Made by a program: the position numbers and the translations under genes | The notes under the pieces: generated by a model | Databases searched by the model: none | What the model was told of the DNA's origin: nothing | What the model saw: only the letters and a program-made list of their open reading frames with translations | Assembly: GCF_029968035.1 (NCBI RefSeq) | Contig: NZ_JASCIQ010000010.1 | Span: 62,001 to 126,000 of the forward strand | Direction: 5' to 3' | From: Streptomyces cavernicola | GTDB taxonomy: Bacteria > Actinomycetota > Actinomycetes > Streptomycetales > Streptomycetaceae | DNA length: 64,000 nt | Shown here: positions 42,459 through 51,532 of the stretch, piece by piece | How the letters are laid out: every line of letters begins with the position of its first letter | Numbering within the stretch: position 1 is the stretch's first letter

Positions 42459-43456
42459 GCACTCCACCCCCGCCCTCCGCGCCGCAGCAGCCGCCCCACC
42501 AGCCCCCGTCCATGCCGCCCGCTCCCCCGCAGGGCCAGCCCGCGCAGCAGCCGCAACCGCAGCAGCCGCCGCAGGAGCACACCGCGATGCTGCGCACCCT
42601 GCCGGCCCCGCAGGACCAGCAGGCCCAACAGGCCCAGCAGCAGTGGCAGTCGGGCCCGCCCGTGGACACGTACGTCTCGCCGATCCCGATCACGAAGACG
42701 AACCTCGGGCACGCGCTCGCCTCGGAGTGGACGAAGATCCGCAGCGTGCGCTCCACGATGTGGACGCTCGGCGTGATGCTCGTCCTGGTCCTCGGCATCG
42801 GCACGCTCGTCGGCGTCGTCGCCGCCGCGTCCGACGTGAGCAGCACCGGGGCGTCCGCCATCGGGCTCGGCTCCTTCGGCGTGATGCTCGGCATGCTGTG
42901 CGTGGTGACGCTCGGCGTCCTGACCATCGCCTCCGAGTACGGCACCGGCATGATCCGTACGACGACCACCGCCTGCCCCTCGCGCAGCCGCATCCTGGCC
43001 GCGAAGGCGATCGTGTTCTTCGTCCTGGTCTTCGTCATCACGACGATCGCGACCGCGCTCGTGGCCGCGCTGCAGACCAGCATGGTCGACGCGGTGAGCG
43101 CGACCGGCGAGGAGTGGCTGCGCGGCACGGTCGGCGTGGGCCTCTTCGTCGCGACCCTCGGCCTGCTGTCGCTCGCCGTGGGCGCCCTCGTACGGCACTC
43201 CGCCGGGGCCATCACGATCATGATCGGCGTGGTCCTGCTGCCGCTGGTGCTCGCGATGTTCATGTTCTCGGAGTCCATGAAGGACGTGCAGGAGTTCCTG
43301 CTGCAGTACTCGATCCCGAGCCAGCTGGTCGCGCTGTACGGCGACTCGCTCGCCAGCTCGGGGCCGACGGGCTGGGAGCCGCTCTGGATCATGCTCGGCC
43401 TGGCGGCGCTCGCCCTCGCCGGCGCGTTCGCCTCCACCGAGTCCAGGGACGTCTGA
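42455..43456 (+). CDS. ABC-2 type permease (module 2) with Pro/Gln-rich N-terminus
   Basis: This is a 333-residue permease. The first 75 or so residues are Pro/Gln-rich and hold one EHTAMLRTLPAP motif. Then comes the conserved ASEWTKIRSVRSTMWTLG entry and about six TM helices, with SEYGTGMIRTTTTACPSRSR between the second and third. It is translationally coupled to the ATPase. The matching disordered tails may tether the two subunits or bind a common partner; this is inference. Confidence 0.9.
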   Translation: MSTPPPPSAPQQPPHQPPSMPPAPPQGQPAQQPQPQQPPQEHTAMLRTLPAPQDQQAQQAQQQWQSGPPVDTYVSPIPITKTNLGHALASEWTKIRSVRSTMWTLGVMLVLVLGIGTLVGVVAAASDVSSTGASAIGLGSFGVMLGMLCVVTLGVLTIASEYGTGMIRTTTTACPSRSRILAAKAIVFFVLVFVITTIATALVAALQTSMVDAVSATGEEWLRGTVGVGLFVATLGLLSLAVGALVRHSAGAITIMIGVVLLPLVLAMFMFSESMKDVQEFLLQYSIPSQLVALYGDSLASSGPTGWEPLWIMLGLAALALAGAFASTESRDV

Positions 43457-43479
43457 CCCCGGGCCCCGCGAAGGGAAGC

Positions 43480-43812
43480 TCAGAACCTCGGCGCGTTACG
43501 GGACCGCTGCACCCGCGTGGTGCGGCGGTCCCGCGCGTTCCAGCACGCCTTGTGCCAGTGCCTGCGGTCGTCGACGCCCGCGCCGTGCTCCGGCCAGGCC
43601 ACCACGTGCGGCACGGACGAGCGGATCTCCTGGTCGCAGCCGGGGCAGCGGTACGTCTTGCCGGGCCCGCCCGAACCCGCGACGTGCCGGACGCTGAACT
43701 CCTCGCCCTGCCACGACTCGGTGAACTGATGCCCGCCGTAACGCGGACGGTCGTCGTCCGCTCCCCTGCCGTTGGAGCCTGCGCCCTTGGGGCGGTTGCG
43801 GCGCGGAGACAC
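43480..43812 (-). CDS. Small conserved protein with a zinc-finger-like Cys/His motif
   Basis: This is a 110-residue basic protein, often annotated in Streptomyces as ATP/GTP-binding without visible support. The conserved part is YRCPGCDQEI, then HVVAWPEHG and RRHWHKACW, a CxxC...H...HxxxC arrangement that could bind one zinc ion. The N-terminus and C-terminus are rich in Arg, suggesting nucleic-acid binding. GTG 43812 follows GAGGTG. It lies convergent to the ABC operon with a 23-base gap. Confidence 0.78.
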   Translation of the reverse strand: MSPRRNRPKGAGSNGRGADDDRPRYGGHQFTESWQGEEFSVRHVAGSGGPGKTYRCPGCDQEIRSSVPHVVAWPEHGAGVDDRRHWHKACWNARDRRTTRVQRSRNAPRF

Positions 43813-44025
43813 GGGACACCTCACGTGCGTACGGAAGCCGGTGGACCGCTCCAGCCTACGCGCCGCCGGTCGGGGTACCCGAACCTCGCCGGGACGACCG
43901 TCCTTCCGGGGCACTCTCCCGTATGAAAATGGGCCAACCTGTATGCCAGGCCGTGCCTTTGGCACGTGCTGCGCGTTGTTGCCCTTAGGGGATGGGCCGC
44001 GTCGGCGCCGAGAGGCAGGAGTGCG

Positions 44026-45054
44026 ATGCGTGTAGGAAGTTTTGTACTGGCCGCGCAGTTTCCCGGCCAGGGCCAGGGAGAGGCGCTGCACCGGGCCCTG
44101 CGCATCGGCGAGGTCGCCGAGGAGTCCGGACTCGACTCGGTCTGGCTGGCCGAGCACCACTTCGTGCCGTACGGGGTGTGCCCTTCGGCGACGACGTTCG
44201 CGGCGTTCCTGCTCGGCCGCACCCGGCGCATCCGCGTCGGCACCGCGGTGAGCGTGCTGCCGACGCAGCATCCGGTGGCCCTCGGCGAGCAGGCCGCGCT
44301 CCTCCACCTCACCAGCGGCGGCCGCTTCACGCTCGGCGTGGGGCGCGGCGGTCCGTGGGTGGACCTGGAGGTCTTCGGCAAGGACGTCGGGGCGTACGAG
44401 CACGGCTTCCCGGAAGCCCTCGACCTGCTCCTCGACTGGCTGCGCGAGCCACGGGTCGGGGCATCGGGCGAGCAGTTCAACTTCCGTGAGGTGGCGGTGG
44501 TTCCGCGTCCCGACGAGGCCCTCGCCGGACCGGCGGGACCGGAGGTCGTGCTGGCCTGCACCTCGCCGGCGAGCGTCCGGCGCGCGGCCGAGCGCGGACT
44601 GCCGATGCTGCTCGGCATGCACGTCGGGGACGAGGAGAAGGCCGAGATGGTGGCGCTGTGGCGGTCCAGCGCGCTCGCCGCCGGGCACTCTCCGGACGTC
44701 GTACGGGCCGCGGGGCATGTCTCGGCCGGGGTGGCGCAGGTCGCGGACCGCGGCGCGCAGGCGGCGGAGGCGCTCCTGAAGGCGATGCCGGGCTGGCTGA
44801 AGCAGGGCCTGGACGCGCATGTGACGGTCGACGGCCGGGCGCGGCGGATGCGGGACCCGCTCGCGTACACCGAGATGCTCTGCCGGATCCACCCGGTGGG
44901 CACGCCCCGGCTGTGCGCCGACCGGCTCGCCGCGACCGCGGAGCGCACCGGCATCACACGGTTCGCGCTGCTCATGGAGGGCTCCGGGGACCTGGCGGCG
45001 ACGGAGGAGAACGTGCGCCGGATCGGCGCGGAGGTGCTGCCGCAGCTCGGTTGA
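44026..45054 (+). CDS. LLM-class (luciferase-like) flavin-dependent oxidoreductase
   Basis: This is a 342-residue TIM-barrel flavoenzyme related to bacterial luciferase and F420/FMN-dependent monooxygenases. It has AEESGLDSVWLAEHHFVPYG, TRRIRVGTAVSVLPTQHPVA, LTSGGRFTLGVGRGGPW and a C-terminal VGTPRLCADRLAATAERTGI. It would use reduced flavin or F420, but the substrate is unknown. ATG 44026 has AGGAG 7 bases upstream. It stands alone. Confidence 0.88.
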   Translation: MRVGSFVLAAQFPGQGQGEALHRALRIGEVAEESGLDSVWLAEHHFVPYGVCPSATTFAAFLLGRTRRIRVGTAVSVLPTQHPVALGEQAALLHLTSGGRFTLGVGRGGPWVDLEVFGKDVGAYEHGFPEALDLLLDWLREPRVGASGEQFNFREVAVVPRPDEALAGPAGPEVVLACTSPASVRRAAERGLPMLLGMHVGDEEKAEMVALWRSSALAAGHSPDVVRAAGHVSAGVAQVADRGAQAAEALLKAMPGWLKQGLDAHVTVDGRARRMRDPLAYTEMLCRIHPVGTPRLCADRLAATAERTGITRFALLMEGSGDLAATEENVRRIGAEVLPQLG

Positions 45055-45137
45055 GGGACCGTTCGTGCACGTATGACGACCGGTGGGCTGCCGCCCCGGA
45101 CTGACACCTCCTGCGTACGGGACGGCAGCAACAGGTC

Positions 45138-45530
45138 TCAGCAGTCCCGGAGTTCCGGCGACTGGTTCAGCAACTGGCCCCGTACGGAAGTGAACTTGGC
45201 GTGGCGGTCGTCGGCCTCGGAGCCGAGCGGGAAGACCGCGACGCGATGACAGTTCTGGAAGGCGAGACGCACTCCGAAGTGGCGCTGCAGCGCCCCTCGT
45301 ATCGCGTCACTCGCGAGTGCACGCAGCAGTTGACCACGCGCCTGCTCGTTCGGCGGCGGCGTCTGGTTGTCGGCGAACTCGCCGCCGTCCACCTTCAGCT
45401 GGGCCACCAGAGAGCTGATCATCTCCCATGCGTAGGGCAGGGAGGTCCGGACGCAGTCGACGAATGCGGCTTCGTCGACCTCGCCTCGCTCGGCCTGTTC
45501 CAACAGTGCCGGTGAGACGTCGAGCGACAT
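45138..45530 (-). CDS. SCO5389 family protein
   Basis: This is a 130-residue soluble acidic protein, conserved in Streptomyces next to nucS. Features are SLDVSPALLEQAERGEVDEA, FVDCVRTSLPYAWEMISSLV and FQNCHRVAVFPLGSEADDRH. No known domain is visible and its function is unknown. ATG 45530 has GGAGAAC upstream. It is divergent from nucS with a 267-bp gap that presumably holds both promoters. Confidence 0.85.
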   Translation of the reverse strand: MSLDVSPALLEQAERGEVDEAAFVDCVRTSLPYAWEMISSLVAQLKVDGGEFADNQTPPPNEQARGQLLRALASDAIRGALQRHFGVRLAFQNCHRVAVFPLGSEADDRHAKFTSVRGQLLNQSPELRDC

Positions 45531-45797
45531 GGGTTCTCCTCTCGCACCCCCGGGGAGCGGGGGCTGACGGACAGGCAAGGGCGACGCATACGCAGCGTGC
45601 ACGCGTGACGACGACCCGCTTCCAACGGTATGCAACCTGTCCTGCCCGCACCAGGAGAATGCACGCACAACCGGCCAGGGGCGAACGGTGTTCTTCCCGG
45701 TAAAAGGGACGGAGTTCACGGCTCCGTCCGCCCGGTGCGGGCCGTTCCACGAGGGCGTTTCGCGCGGAGCGGGGGGTGTCCAGTAGCGTTGCCGACC

Positions 45798-46469
45798 ATG
45801 CGTCTCGTCATCGCCCGCTGCTCCGTCGACTACGCGGGCCGGCTCACCGCCCACCTCCCCCTCGCGCCCCGCCTCATCCTCGTGAAGGCGGACGGCAGTG
45901 TCTCGATCCACGCGGACGACAGGGCCTACAAGCCCCTGAACTGGATGTCCCCGCCGTGCACCCTGAAGGAGGGCTCGGGGGACGACGCCGGCGTCTGGAC
46001 GGTCGTGAACAAGGCGGGCGAGAAGCTCATCATCACGATGGAGGAGATCCTGCACGACTCCTCGCACGAACTGGGCGTCGACCCCGGCCTCATCAAGGAC
46101 GGCGTGGAAGCGCACCTCCAGGAGCTGCTCGCCGACCGGATCGAGACACTTGGCGAGGGATACACCCTGATCCGCCGCGAGTACCCGACGGCGATCGGCC
46201 CGGTCGACATCCTGTGCCGGGACGCCGACGGTGCGACGGTGGCGGTGGAGATCAAGCGGCGCGGCGAGATCGACGGCGTGGAGCAACTCACGCGCTACCT
46301 CGACCTGTTGAACCGTGACCCGCACCTGGCGCCGGTGAAGGGGGTCTTCGCGGCCCAGGAGATCAAGCCCCAGGCCCGCGTCCTCGCCACGGACCGCGGC
46401 ATCGACTGCGCGGTCCTGGACTACGACGCCTTGCGCGGCATCGAGGACGACAAGCTGCGCCTGTTCTGA
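45798..46469 (+). CDS. nucS: Mismatch-specific endonuclease NucS (EndoMS)
   Basis: This is a 223-residue nuclease responsible for the non-canonical mismatch repair of actinobacteria that lack MutS/MutL; it cuts both strands at mispairs. The N-terminal domain begins [20 protein letters not shown]. The C-terminal nuclease has [20 protein letters not shown] (D...ExK catalytic core) and [10 protein letters not shown]. It ends in the KLRLF sequence used to bind the sliding clamp. TAGCGT 8 bases before the ATG and the lack of a Shine-Dalgarno suggest a leaderless message. Confidence 0.95.
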   Translation: MRLVIARCSVDYAGRLTAHLPLAPRLILVKADGSVSIHADDRAYKPLNWMSPPCTLKEGSGDDAGVWTVVNKAGEKLIITMEEILHDSSHELGVDPGLIKDGVEAHLQELLADRIETLGEGYTLIRREYPTAIGPVDILCRDADGATVAVEIKRRGEIDGVEQLTRYLDLLNRDPHLAPVKGVFAAQEIKPQARVLATDRGIDCAVLDYDALRGIEDDKLRLF

Positions 46470-46479
46470 GTCTTCGTAT

Positions 46480-47188
46480 ACCGGCCCCCGCCCCCACCTG
46501 GTCGACTCGGGCCCCGTCCTCCTCCCCTCTTCTTCCCCACCCCGCCCCTTCCCGAAAGTCCTGCGGACAGCCCCCGGGGGCTCCGCCCCCGGCCCCCCGC
46601 TCCTCAAACGCCGGAGGGGCTGGATTTTGCGGGACGGGGCTGATCGGCTGATCTTTCAGGGGCACGGGGCTGTGACATCTGCGGCTCCGCCCCGTGGACC
46701 CGACCGGTCACGGACGACAGCCGGGGCCCCGACAGGGGCGCGGGGCTGTGACACTTGCGGCACCGCCGCGTGGGCGCGACCGGTCACGGACACAGCCGGG
46801 GCCCGACAGGGGCGCGGGGCTGTGACACTTGCGGCACCGCCGCGTGGGCGCGACCGGTCACGGACACAGCCGGGGCCCGACAGGGGCGCGGGGAACTGCG
46901 CGACCAGCCACAACGAAGCGGACAGCCGAACAACGACCGAGGGCCGGGGGCGAAGCCCCGGCTTTTCAGGGGCGCGGGGAACTGCGCGACCAGCCACGAC
47001 GAAGCGGGCAGCCGAAGAACGACCGGGGCCGGGGCGCCCGGGGCGAAGCCCCCAGGCGGAGTCCCGCAGCCGGGGGCCGGGGCGGAGCCCCGAGGCAGGG
47101 GGTCGGGGCGGCAGTCTCCGGGGAGGGCGCTGCGGACTTCGGGAAGGGGCGGGGTGGGGAACAAGCAAGCAAGCCAGGCCCCCACCCC
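46480..47188. repeat. Mosaic GC-rich repeat block 5 with 74-bp tandem units (convergent intergenic)
   Basis: The left end is CCCCGCCCCTTCCCGAAAGT (near 46542) and the right end is its inverted partner GACTTCGGGAAGGGGCGGGG (near 47134). Between them lie CAAACGCCGGAGGGGCTG (46605), a set of units starting at 46659, 46735, 46809 and 46883 (period 74-76 bases), and a further unit at 46969. The first three are the long form (GGGGCTGTGACA...), the last two the short form (GGGGCGCGGGGAACTGCGCG). Confidence 0.88.
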
Positions 47189-49615
47189 TCACGCCACCGA
47201 GCCCTCCGACGCAGTCGGATCAGCCGGATCCGTCGACGAGCCCTCGCTCGACGGACTCCCCGCCGCACTGCTCGCCGGCTCACTGGAGTCGGGCGCGCTC
47301 GACGTCGGATCCGGATCCGGCGAGGACGGCGGCGGCTCGGACGTGGGCGGCTTCGACGTCGTAGGCGGCTTGGAAGAGCTCGGCGGCTTCGAGGACGTGG
47401 GCGGCTCGGAAGAGCTCGGCGGCCGCGACGTAGAAGGTTCGTCCGAGGGCGACCCGCTCGGGTCCGGGGACTCGCTCCCGCTCGGGCTGTCCGAGGGCGC
47501 CCCACTGCTCGGCGTACCCGAACTGCTCGGCGCGGACGGAACCGCGGGACCACTGCTCGGGTCGTCGGACTCCGGCCGCTCCGCGGGCAGTTCGTCCTGC
47601 TGACCCGTCGTACGGTCGGGCCTGACCGACTCGGCCGGCTGTTCGTCGTCGGAGATCGCCCCCAACGTCACCACGGTGCCGAGCACGGCGGCGAGCAACG
47701 CCCCCGCACCCGCCGCGGCGAGGTTGCGCCGCGTACCGGCGACGGCAACCCTGCGCGTGCCCTCCTCCCGCGGCTCGGGCGCCGTACGGCTCAGCACCGT
47801 CTGGATCTCGTCCGGTTCGAAGCCGGGGCTCGGCAGCGCCGCGGCCACCCCGCGCGGCGGCGACGCGGGCCCCTCACGCCGGCTCACCGGAAGTCCCGTG
47901 GGCGGCGTCGTGCCGTCCCGGTCGGAGACCAGGGCGAGCGCCCTGCGGCCCGCGACGGTGCCCCGCTTGTCGGCGAGGGCGCCCCGCATCCCGATGGACG
48001 CCTCCAGCTCGCTGCGGGCCCGGTCGAGACGGCCGCCGAGGAGCGCGAGCACGCCCAACTCGTGGTGGAAGTAGGCCTCTTCGGCGACCTCGCCGGCGAG
48101 CCGCGCCGCCTCCTGGCCGACCCGCAGCACCCGTTCCCAGGCGCCCCAGGCGAGCCCCGCCGCGAGCGCGGGCGACGCGGTACGGGCGAGCAGGACGGCG
48201 GAGCCGAGGTGGCCCGGCTCCGTGCCGGGCACGAGGGCGGTGAGGGCGGCGAGCAGCGCGTCGGACTCGGCGGTGACGCGTTCGGCGGTGACCGAGGGGT
48301 GCCCCGCCCACCAGGCGTAGTGCTGGGCGGCGGCGTGCGCGCGGGCGGGCGCGGCGTCCCCGTACCCGGCGGCTTCGAGCTGGGTGAGGACGCCCGCGGC
48401 GAGGCGGTGGCGCGCTCCGGTGGGGCCGACGAGCCCGACGGCGGCGAGCTCGCCGAGCGCGGCGTCGGCGTGGGTGTCGCCGACGAGGGCGGGCAGATGC
48501 GCCTGGTGCGGCACCTCGCCGCCGAGCGCGACCGCGAACTCCAGGGCGGCGCGGGCGGATTCGCTGAGCCGGGAGGCGAGCAGCGCGGCGGGCGCGGCGG
48601 CCTCGGCGAGGGAGGGCAGCGGTACGGGCTCGACCTCCTCCGGGCCGCCTTCGGCGTCGGCCGCGTCGGCGAGCAGCTGGTCGCGCTGCCGCAGCAGCGC
48701 GCCGGCCTGCATGAAGCGCAGCGGCAGCCCTTCGGACTCGAACCACAGGTCGCCGGCGAGCGCCTCCTCCTCGTCGCCGAGGGGGCGGCCCGTGGCGAGT
48801 TCGAGGAGCTTGCGGCCGGCGGCCCGGTCGAGTCCGCCGAGGAAGACCTCTTCGAGGCGCGAGTCGGCGGCCGGCGCGGCGACGACCGGGGTGGCCGCGA
48901 GCAGGAAGGCGCACTCCGGGGCGGCGTCGAGGAAGTCCTGCAGGGCCGCGCCGCCGAATTCCAGGTCGTCGAGGACGACGACGGCGCCGATGTCGTGGGT
49001 GTGACCGCGGAGTTGGGACTCGTCGGGCCGGTGTCCGGGCGAGGCGTACACGGCCTCGTACAGCTCGTGGAGGAGTTCGGCCGGGGTGCGGCAGTGGCCG
49101 GAGAGCCGGACGACGGCGTCGGGCGCGAGGTCGGCGCAGTCCTCGGCGACGGCGTCGAGCAGCGCGGTGCGCCCGGAGCCCGCGGGTCCGGTGAGGCGTA
49201 CGGAGCGGCCACGGGCGAGGAGTCGGGTGAGCCGCTCGCGGACCTCCTGGCGCTCCAGGAGCGGCGGGCGGACCACGGCGAGGCCGGGCGGCGGAGGCGG
49301 CACGGAGGCGCCGGCGCGGGCGGCCCGCTCGTCCGCCTCGTACCGCTGCGGGCGCGCGGGCTGCACACCGGGCGGGCATGGCTCGATCTCGCTGCCGTCG
49401 ACGGGGTTGACGGTGAGGAGATAGTCCCCGGAGGTCACCTGAACGGTGCGCACGGGCGCGGCGGTTCCGTACTCGGGCGTCGTGGGGTAGCCCCGGCTCG
49501 CGGAGTTCGGGGAGGAGTCGCGGTGCGGCCTGGCCGGGTGCGCGGGGGTCGCGGGGATGTGGGGGCTGCGGCCGTCCTGGCCGTGCTCCTCGGGTCCCCG
49601 GCTCGTCGGGTCCAT
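47189..49615 (-). CDS. STAND-like ATPase with single TM segment and Ser/Pro-rich C-terminal tail
   Basis: This is an 808-residue protein. A disordered N-terminus leads to a P-loop ATPase (LTGPAGSGRTALLDAVAED, Walker B AVVVLDDLEFGG, AAFLL-type sensor region AFLLAATPVV), then alpha-helical TPR-like repeats (AARLAGEVAEEAYFHHELGV). A single TM segment follows at about residues 655-678 (LAAAGAGALLAAVLGTVVTL), and then some 130 extracytoplasmic residues almost entirely of Ser, Pro, Asp, Glu and Thr. The layout suggests a membrane-tethered signalling ATPase with a surface stalk. No effector domain is recognisable. ATG 49615 is preferred over a TTG at 49630. Confidence 0.82.
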   Translation of the reverse strand: MDPTSRGPEEHGQDGRSPHIPATPAHPARPHRDSSPNSASRGYPTTPEYGTAAPVRTVQVTSGDYLLTVNPVDGSEIEPCPPGVQPARPQRYEADERAARAGASVPPPPPGLAVVRPPLLERQEVRERLTRLLARGRSVRLTGPAGSGRTALLDAVAEDCADLAPDAVVRLSGHCRTPAELLHELYEAVYASPGHRPDESQLRGHTHDIGAVVVLDDLEFGGAALQDFLDAAPECAFLLAATPVVAAPAADSRLEEVFLGGLDRAAGRKLLELATGRPLGDEEEALAGDLWFESEGLPLRFMQAGALLRQRDQLLADAADAEGGPEEVEPVPLPSLAEAAAPAALLASRLSESARAALEFAVALGGEVPHQAHLPALVGDTHADAALGELAAVGLVGPTGARHRLAAGVLTQLEAAGYGDAAPARAHAAAQHYAWWAGHPSVTAERVTAESDALLAALTALVPGTEPGHLGSAVLLARTASPALAAGLAWGAWERVLRVGQEAARLAGEVAEEAYFHHELGVLALLGGRLDRARSELEASIGMRGALADKRGTVAGRRALALVSDRDGTTPPTGLPVSRREGPASPPRGVAAALPSPGFEPDEIQTVLSRTAPEPREEGTRRVAVAGTRRNLAAAGAGALLAAVLGTVVTLGAISDDEQPAESVRPDRTTGQQDELPAERPESDDPSSGPAVPSAPSSSGTPSSGAPSDSPSGSESPDPSGSPSDEPSTSRPPSSSEPPTSSKPPSSSKPPTTSKPPTSEPPPSSPDPDPTSSAPDSSEPASSAAGSPSSEGSSTDPADPTASEGSVA

Positions 49616-49888
49616 GGTCAAAGCCCCCAAAAGCTTCGTACGCCTTGGCTTCCCCGGCCTTTCGCATACGGCTCTGTCGCTTCTGGTCCGGCACTCACGG
49701 ATCGGTGAGCGACCGAACCTTAGACCGTGGTACGGCTTCGCGGAACACCGGGGTGGTGCGCCGTCCGGGACGTCCCGGTCTCACCGGGATTGTCGAGGCG
49801 GCGCTCGTCGTGCGGCTGGTGCGACTTGCGCGGTTTGTGCGCCTTATGTGGCAGATCCTGCTGCTCACGCCGTGGGCGATGACGCCTG

Positions 49889-50203
49889 TCACAGGGGATG
49901 CGCCCCGATGCCGCCCTCGATGGCGAGGATGCGGTGCAGCCGGGTGGCCACGAGCAGTCGCTGCATCTGCGGCGGTACGTTGCGCAGGACCAGGCGGCGC
50001 CCGCAGCGGCCGGCCTGGCGGTGGGCGCCCATGATGACGCCGAGTCCGGTGGCGTCGAGGGCGGCGAGGTCCGACAGGTCGAGCACGAGGTCGCCGGCGC
50101 CCTCATCGAGGGCCGAATGCAGGGCAGTTCGGGCGTCCGCCGCGCTTCGGACGTCGAGGCTGCCCCCGACGGTCAGCTCGGCGTGGTCGCCCCTGATGTG
50201 CAT
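49889..50203 (-). CDS. STAS-domain anti-sigma factor antagonist
   Basis: This is a 104-residue STAS protein. The conserved LDLSDLAALDATGLGVIMGA contains a Thr at the position phosphorylated in SpoIIAA/RsbV-type antagonists. Such proteins release sigma factors by binding the anti-sigma kinase; no kinase or phosphatase is encoded next to it, so its partner lies elsewhere. ATG 50203 follows GGGGAGC; a longer in-frame start at 50239 lacks the family start. Confidence 0.88.
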   Translation of the reverse strand: MHIRGDHAELTVGGSLDVRSAADARTALHSALDEGAGDLVLDLSDLAALDATGLGVIMGAHRQAGRCGRRLVLRNVPPQMQRLLVATRLHRILAIEGGIGAHPL

Positions 50204-50399
50204 ATGCGCTCCCCGAGAGTGCTGTGGCGTCGTCGCCACCGTCGTCCGTTAAGTCCCAACTGTGGTCTCACTGAACTGACTGGCTCACGGACGCAGAAGT
50301 TGTCGTCCGTGAGCGAACCGATACGCAATTCACCCCTGCGGGGGACCCGGCCGGTCCGCGTACGGGTCGCGTGCGGATGTCCGGCCGGGGTACGGCAGT

Positions 50400-51248
50400 T
50401 CAGTGCTGGTAGAACCCCTGCCCGCTCTTGCGGCCGATGTCGCCGGCGTCGACCATGCGGCGCATCAGCTCCGGCGGAGCGAACTTCTCGTCCTGGGATT
50501 CCGTGTAGATGTTGCTGGTCGCGTGCAGCAGGATGTCGACCCCGGTCAGGTCGGCGGTGGCCAGAGGGCCCATCGCGTGGCCGAAGCCCAGCTTGCAGGC
50601 GATGTCGATGTCCTCGGCGGTGGCGACGCCCGACTCGTAGAGCTTGGCGGCCTCCACCACGAGGGCCGAGATCAGCCTAGTGGTCACGAAGCCCGCGACG
50701 TCACGGTTCACGACGATGCAGGTCTTGCCGACCGACTCGGCGAACTCCCTTGTGGTGGCGAGGGTTTCGTCGCTGGTCTTGTAGCCGCGGACCAGTTCGC
50801 AGAGCTGCATCATCGGCACCGGCGAGAAGAAGTGCGCGCCGACGACCCGCTCCGGACGCTCCGTCACGGCCGCGATCTTGGTGATCGGGATGGCGGAGGT
50901 GTTGGAGGCGAGCACCGTCTCGGGGCGCACGATCTTGTCGAGCGCACGGAAGATCTCGTGCTTGACCTCGAGCTTCTCGAAGACGGCCTCGAGCACGATG
51001 TCCGCGTCCGCGGCCCCGTCCAGGTCGGTGGTCGTGGTGATCCGGGCGAGCGCGGCTTCCGCGTCCTCGGCGCTGAGCTTGCCCTTGCTGACGAACTTCT
51101 CGTACGAGGCCTTGATGCCGTCGGTGCCACGGGTCAGGGCCGCGTCGGTCACATCGCGCAGAACCACGTCCCAGCCCGCCTGAGCGGAGACCTGAGCAAT
51201 ACCGGACCCCATGAGTCCGGCTCCGACGACGGCGAGCTTCCGTGCCAC
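50400..51248 (-). CDS. 3-Hydroxybutyryl-CoA dehydrogenase
   Basis: This is a 282-residue NAD(P)-dependent dehydrogenase. The Rossmann motif is VVGAGLMGSGIAQVSAQAGW, the catalytic region FSPVPMMQLCELVRGYKT (with the preceding GAHFF His), and the C-terminal dimer domain contains KLGFGHAMGPLATADLTGVD. It reduces acetoacetyl-CoA to 3-hydroxybutyryl-CoA, the step after thiolase in the ethylmalonyl-CoA pathway, or the reverse in beta-oxidation. It is monocistronic and divergent from the cobalamin adenosyltransferase. Confidence 0.95.
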   Translation of the reverse strand: MARKLAVVGAGLMGSGIAQVSAQAGWDVVLRDVTDAALTRGTDGIKASYEKFVSKGKLSAEDAEAALARITTTTDLDGAADADIVLEAVFEKLEVKHEIFRALDKIVRPETVLASNTSAIPITKIAAVTERPERVVGAHFFSPVPMMQLCELVRGYKTSDETLATTREFAESVGKTCIVVNRDVAGFVTTRLISALVVEAAKLYESGVATAEDIDIACKLGFGHAMGPLATADLTGVDILLHATSNIYTESQDEKFAPPELMRRMVDAGDIGRKSGQGFYQH

Positions 51249-51532
51249 TGTGTGATCCCCTTTGACAGTTGCGGTCTTACCCGCGGTTCACAACCAACTC
51301 TTCGGCGGAGACTAGCGGGCGTGAGCGCCGGTTGGGGGCCTACGAGATGCGCGTCACGTCTCATCTGACGGACATCACACCGGTCCACCCCTCGGACATG
51401 CGATCAGCCTGTCCGCACCGCGCAGTTGGGGCGTTTTCCACCGGAAGGTCCGCGCTCCGGCGGCGGCGTCGGAGGCCCTGCGGGCCGGTCGGGCCCGAGC
51501 CGCTGTCGGACCCCCGGAGTAACCTCGACGGC

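Noticed and set aside
46829-49708. 959-codon plus-strand frame antisense to the STAND-like ATPase
   Set aside because: It is a GC-driven shadow, Arg/Gly-rich, starting inside repeat block 5.
51249-51532. Cobalamin riboswitch upstream of the adenosyltransferase or icmA
   Set aside because: No B12-box-like conserved sequence was seen, and the adenosyltransferase message appears leaderless.
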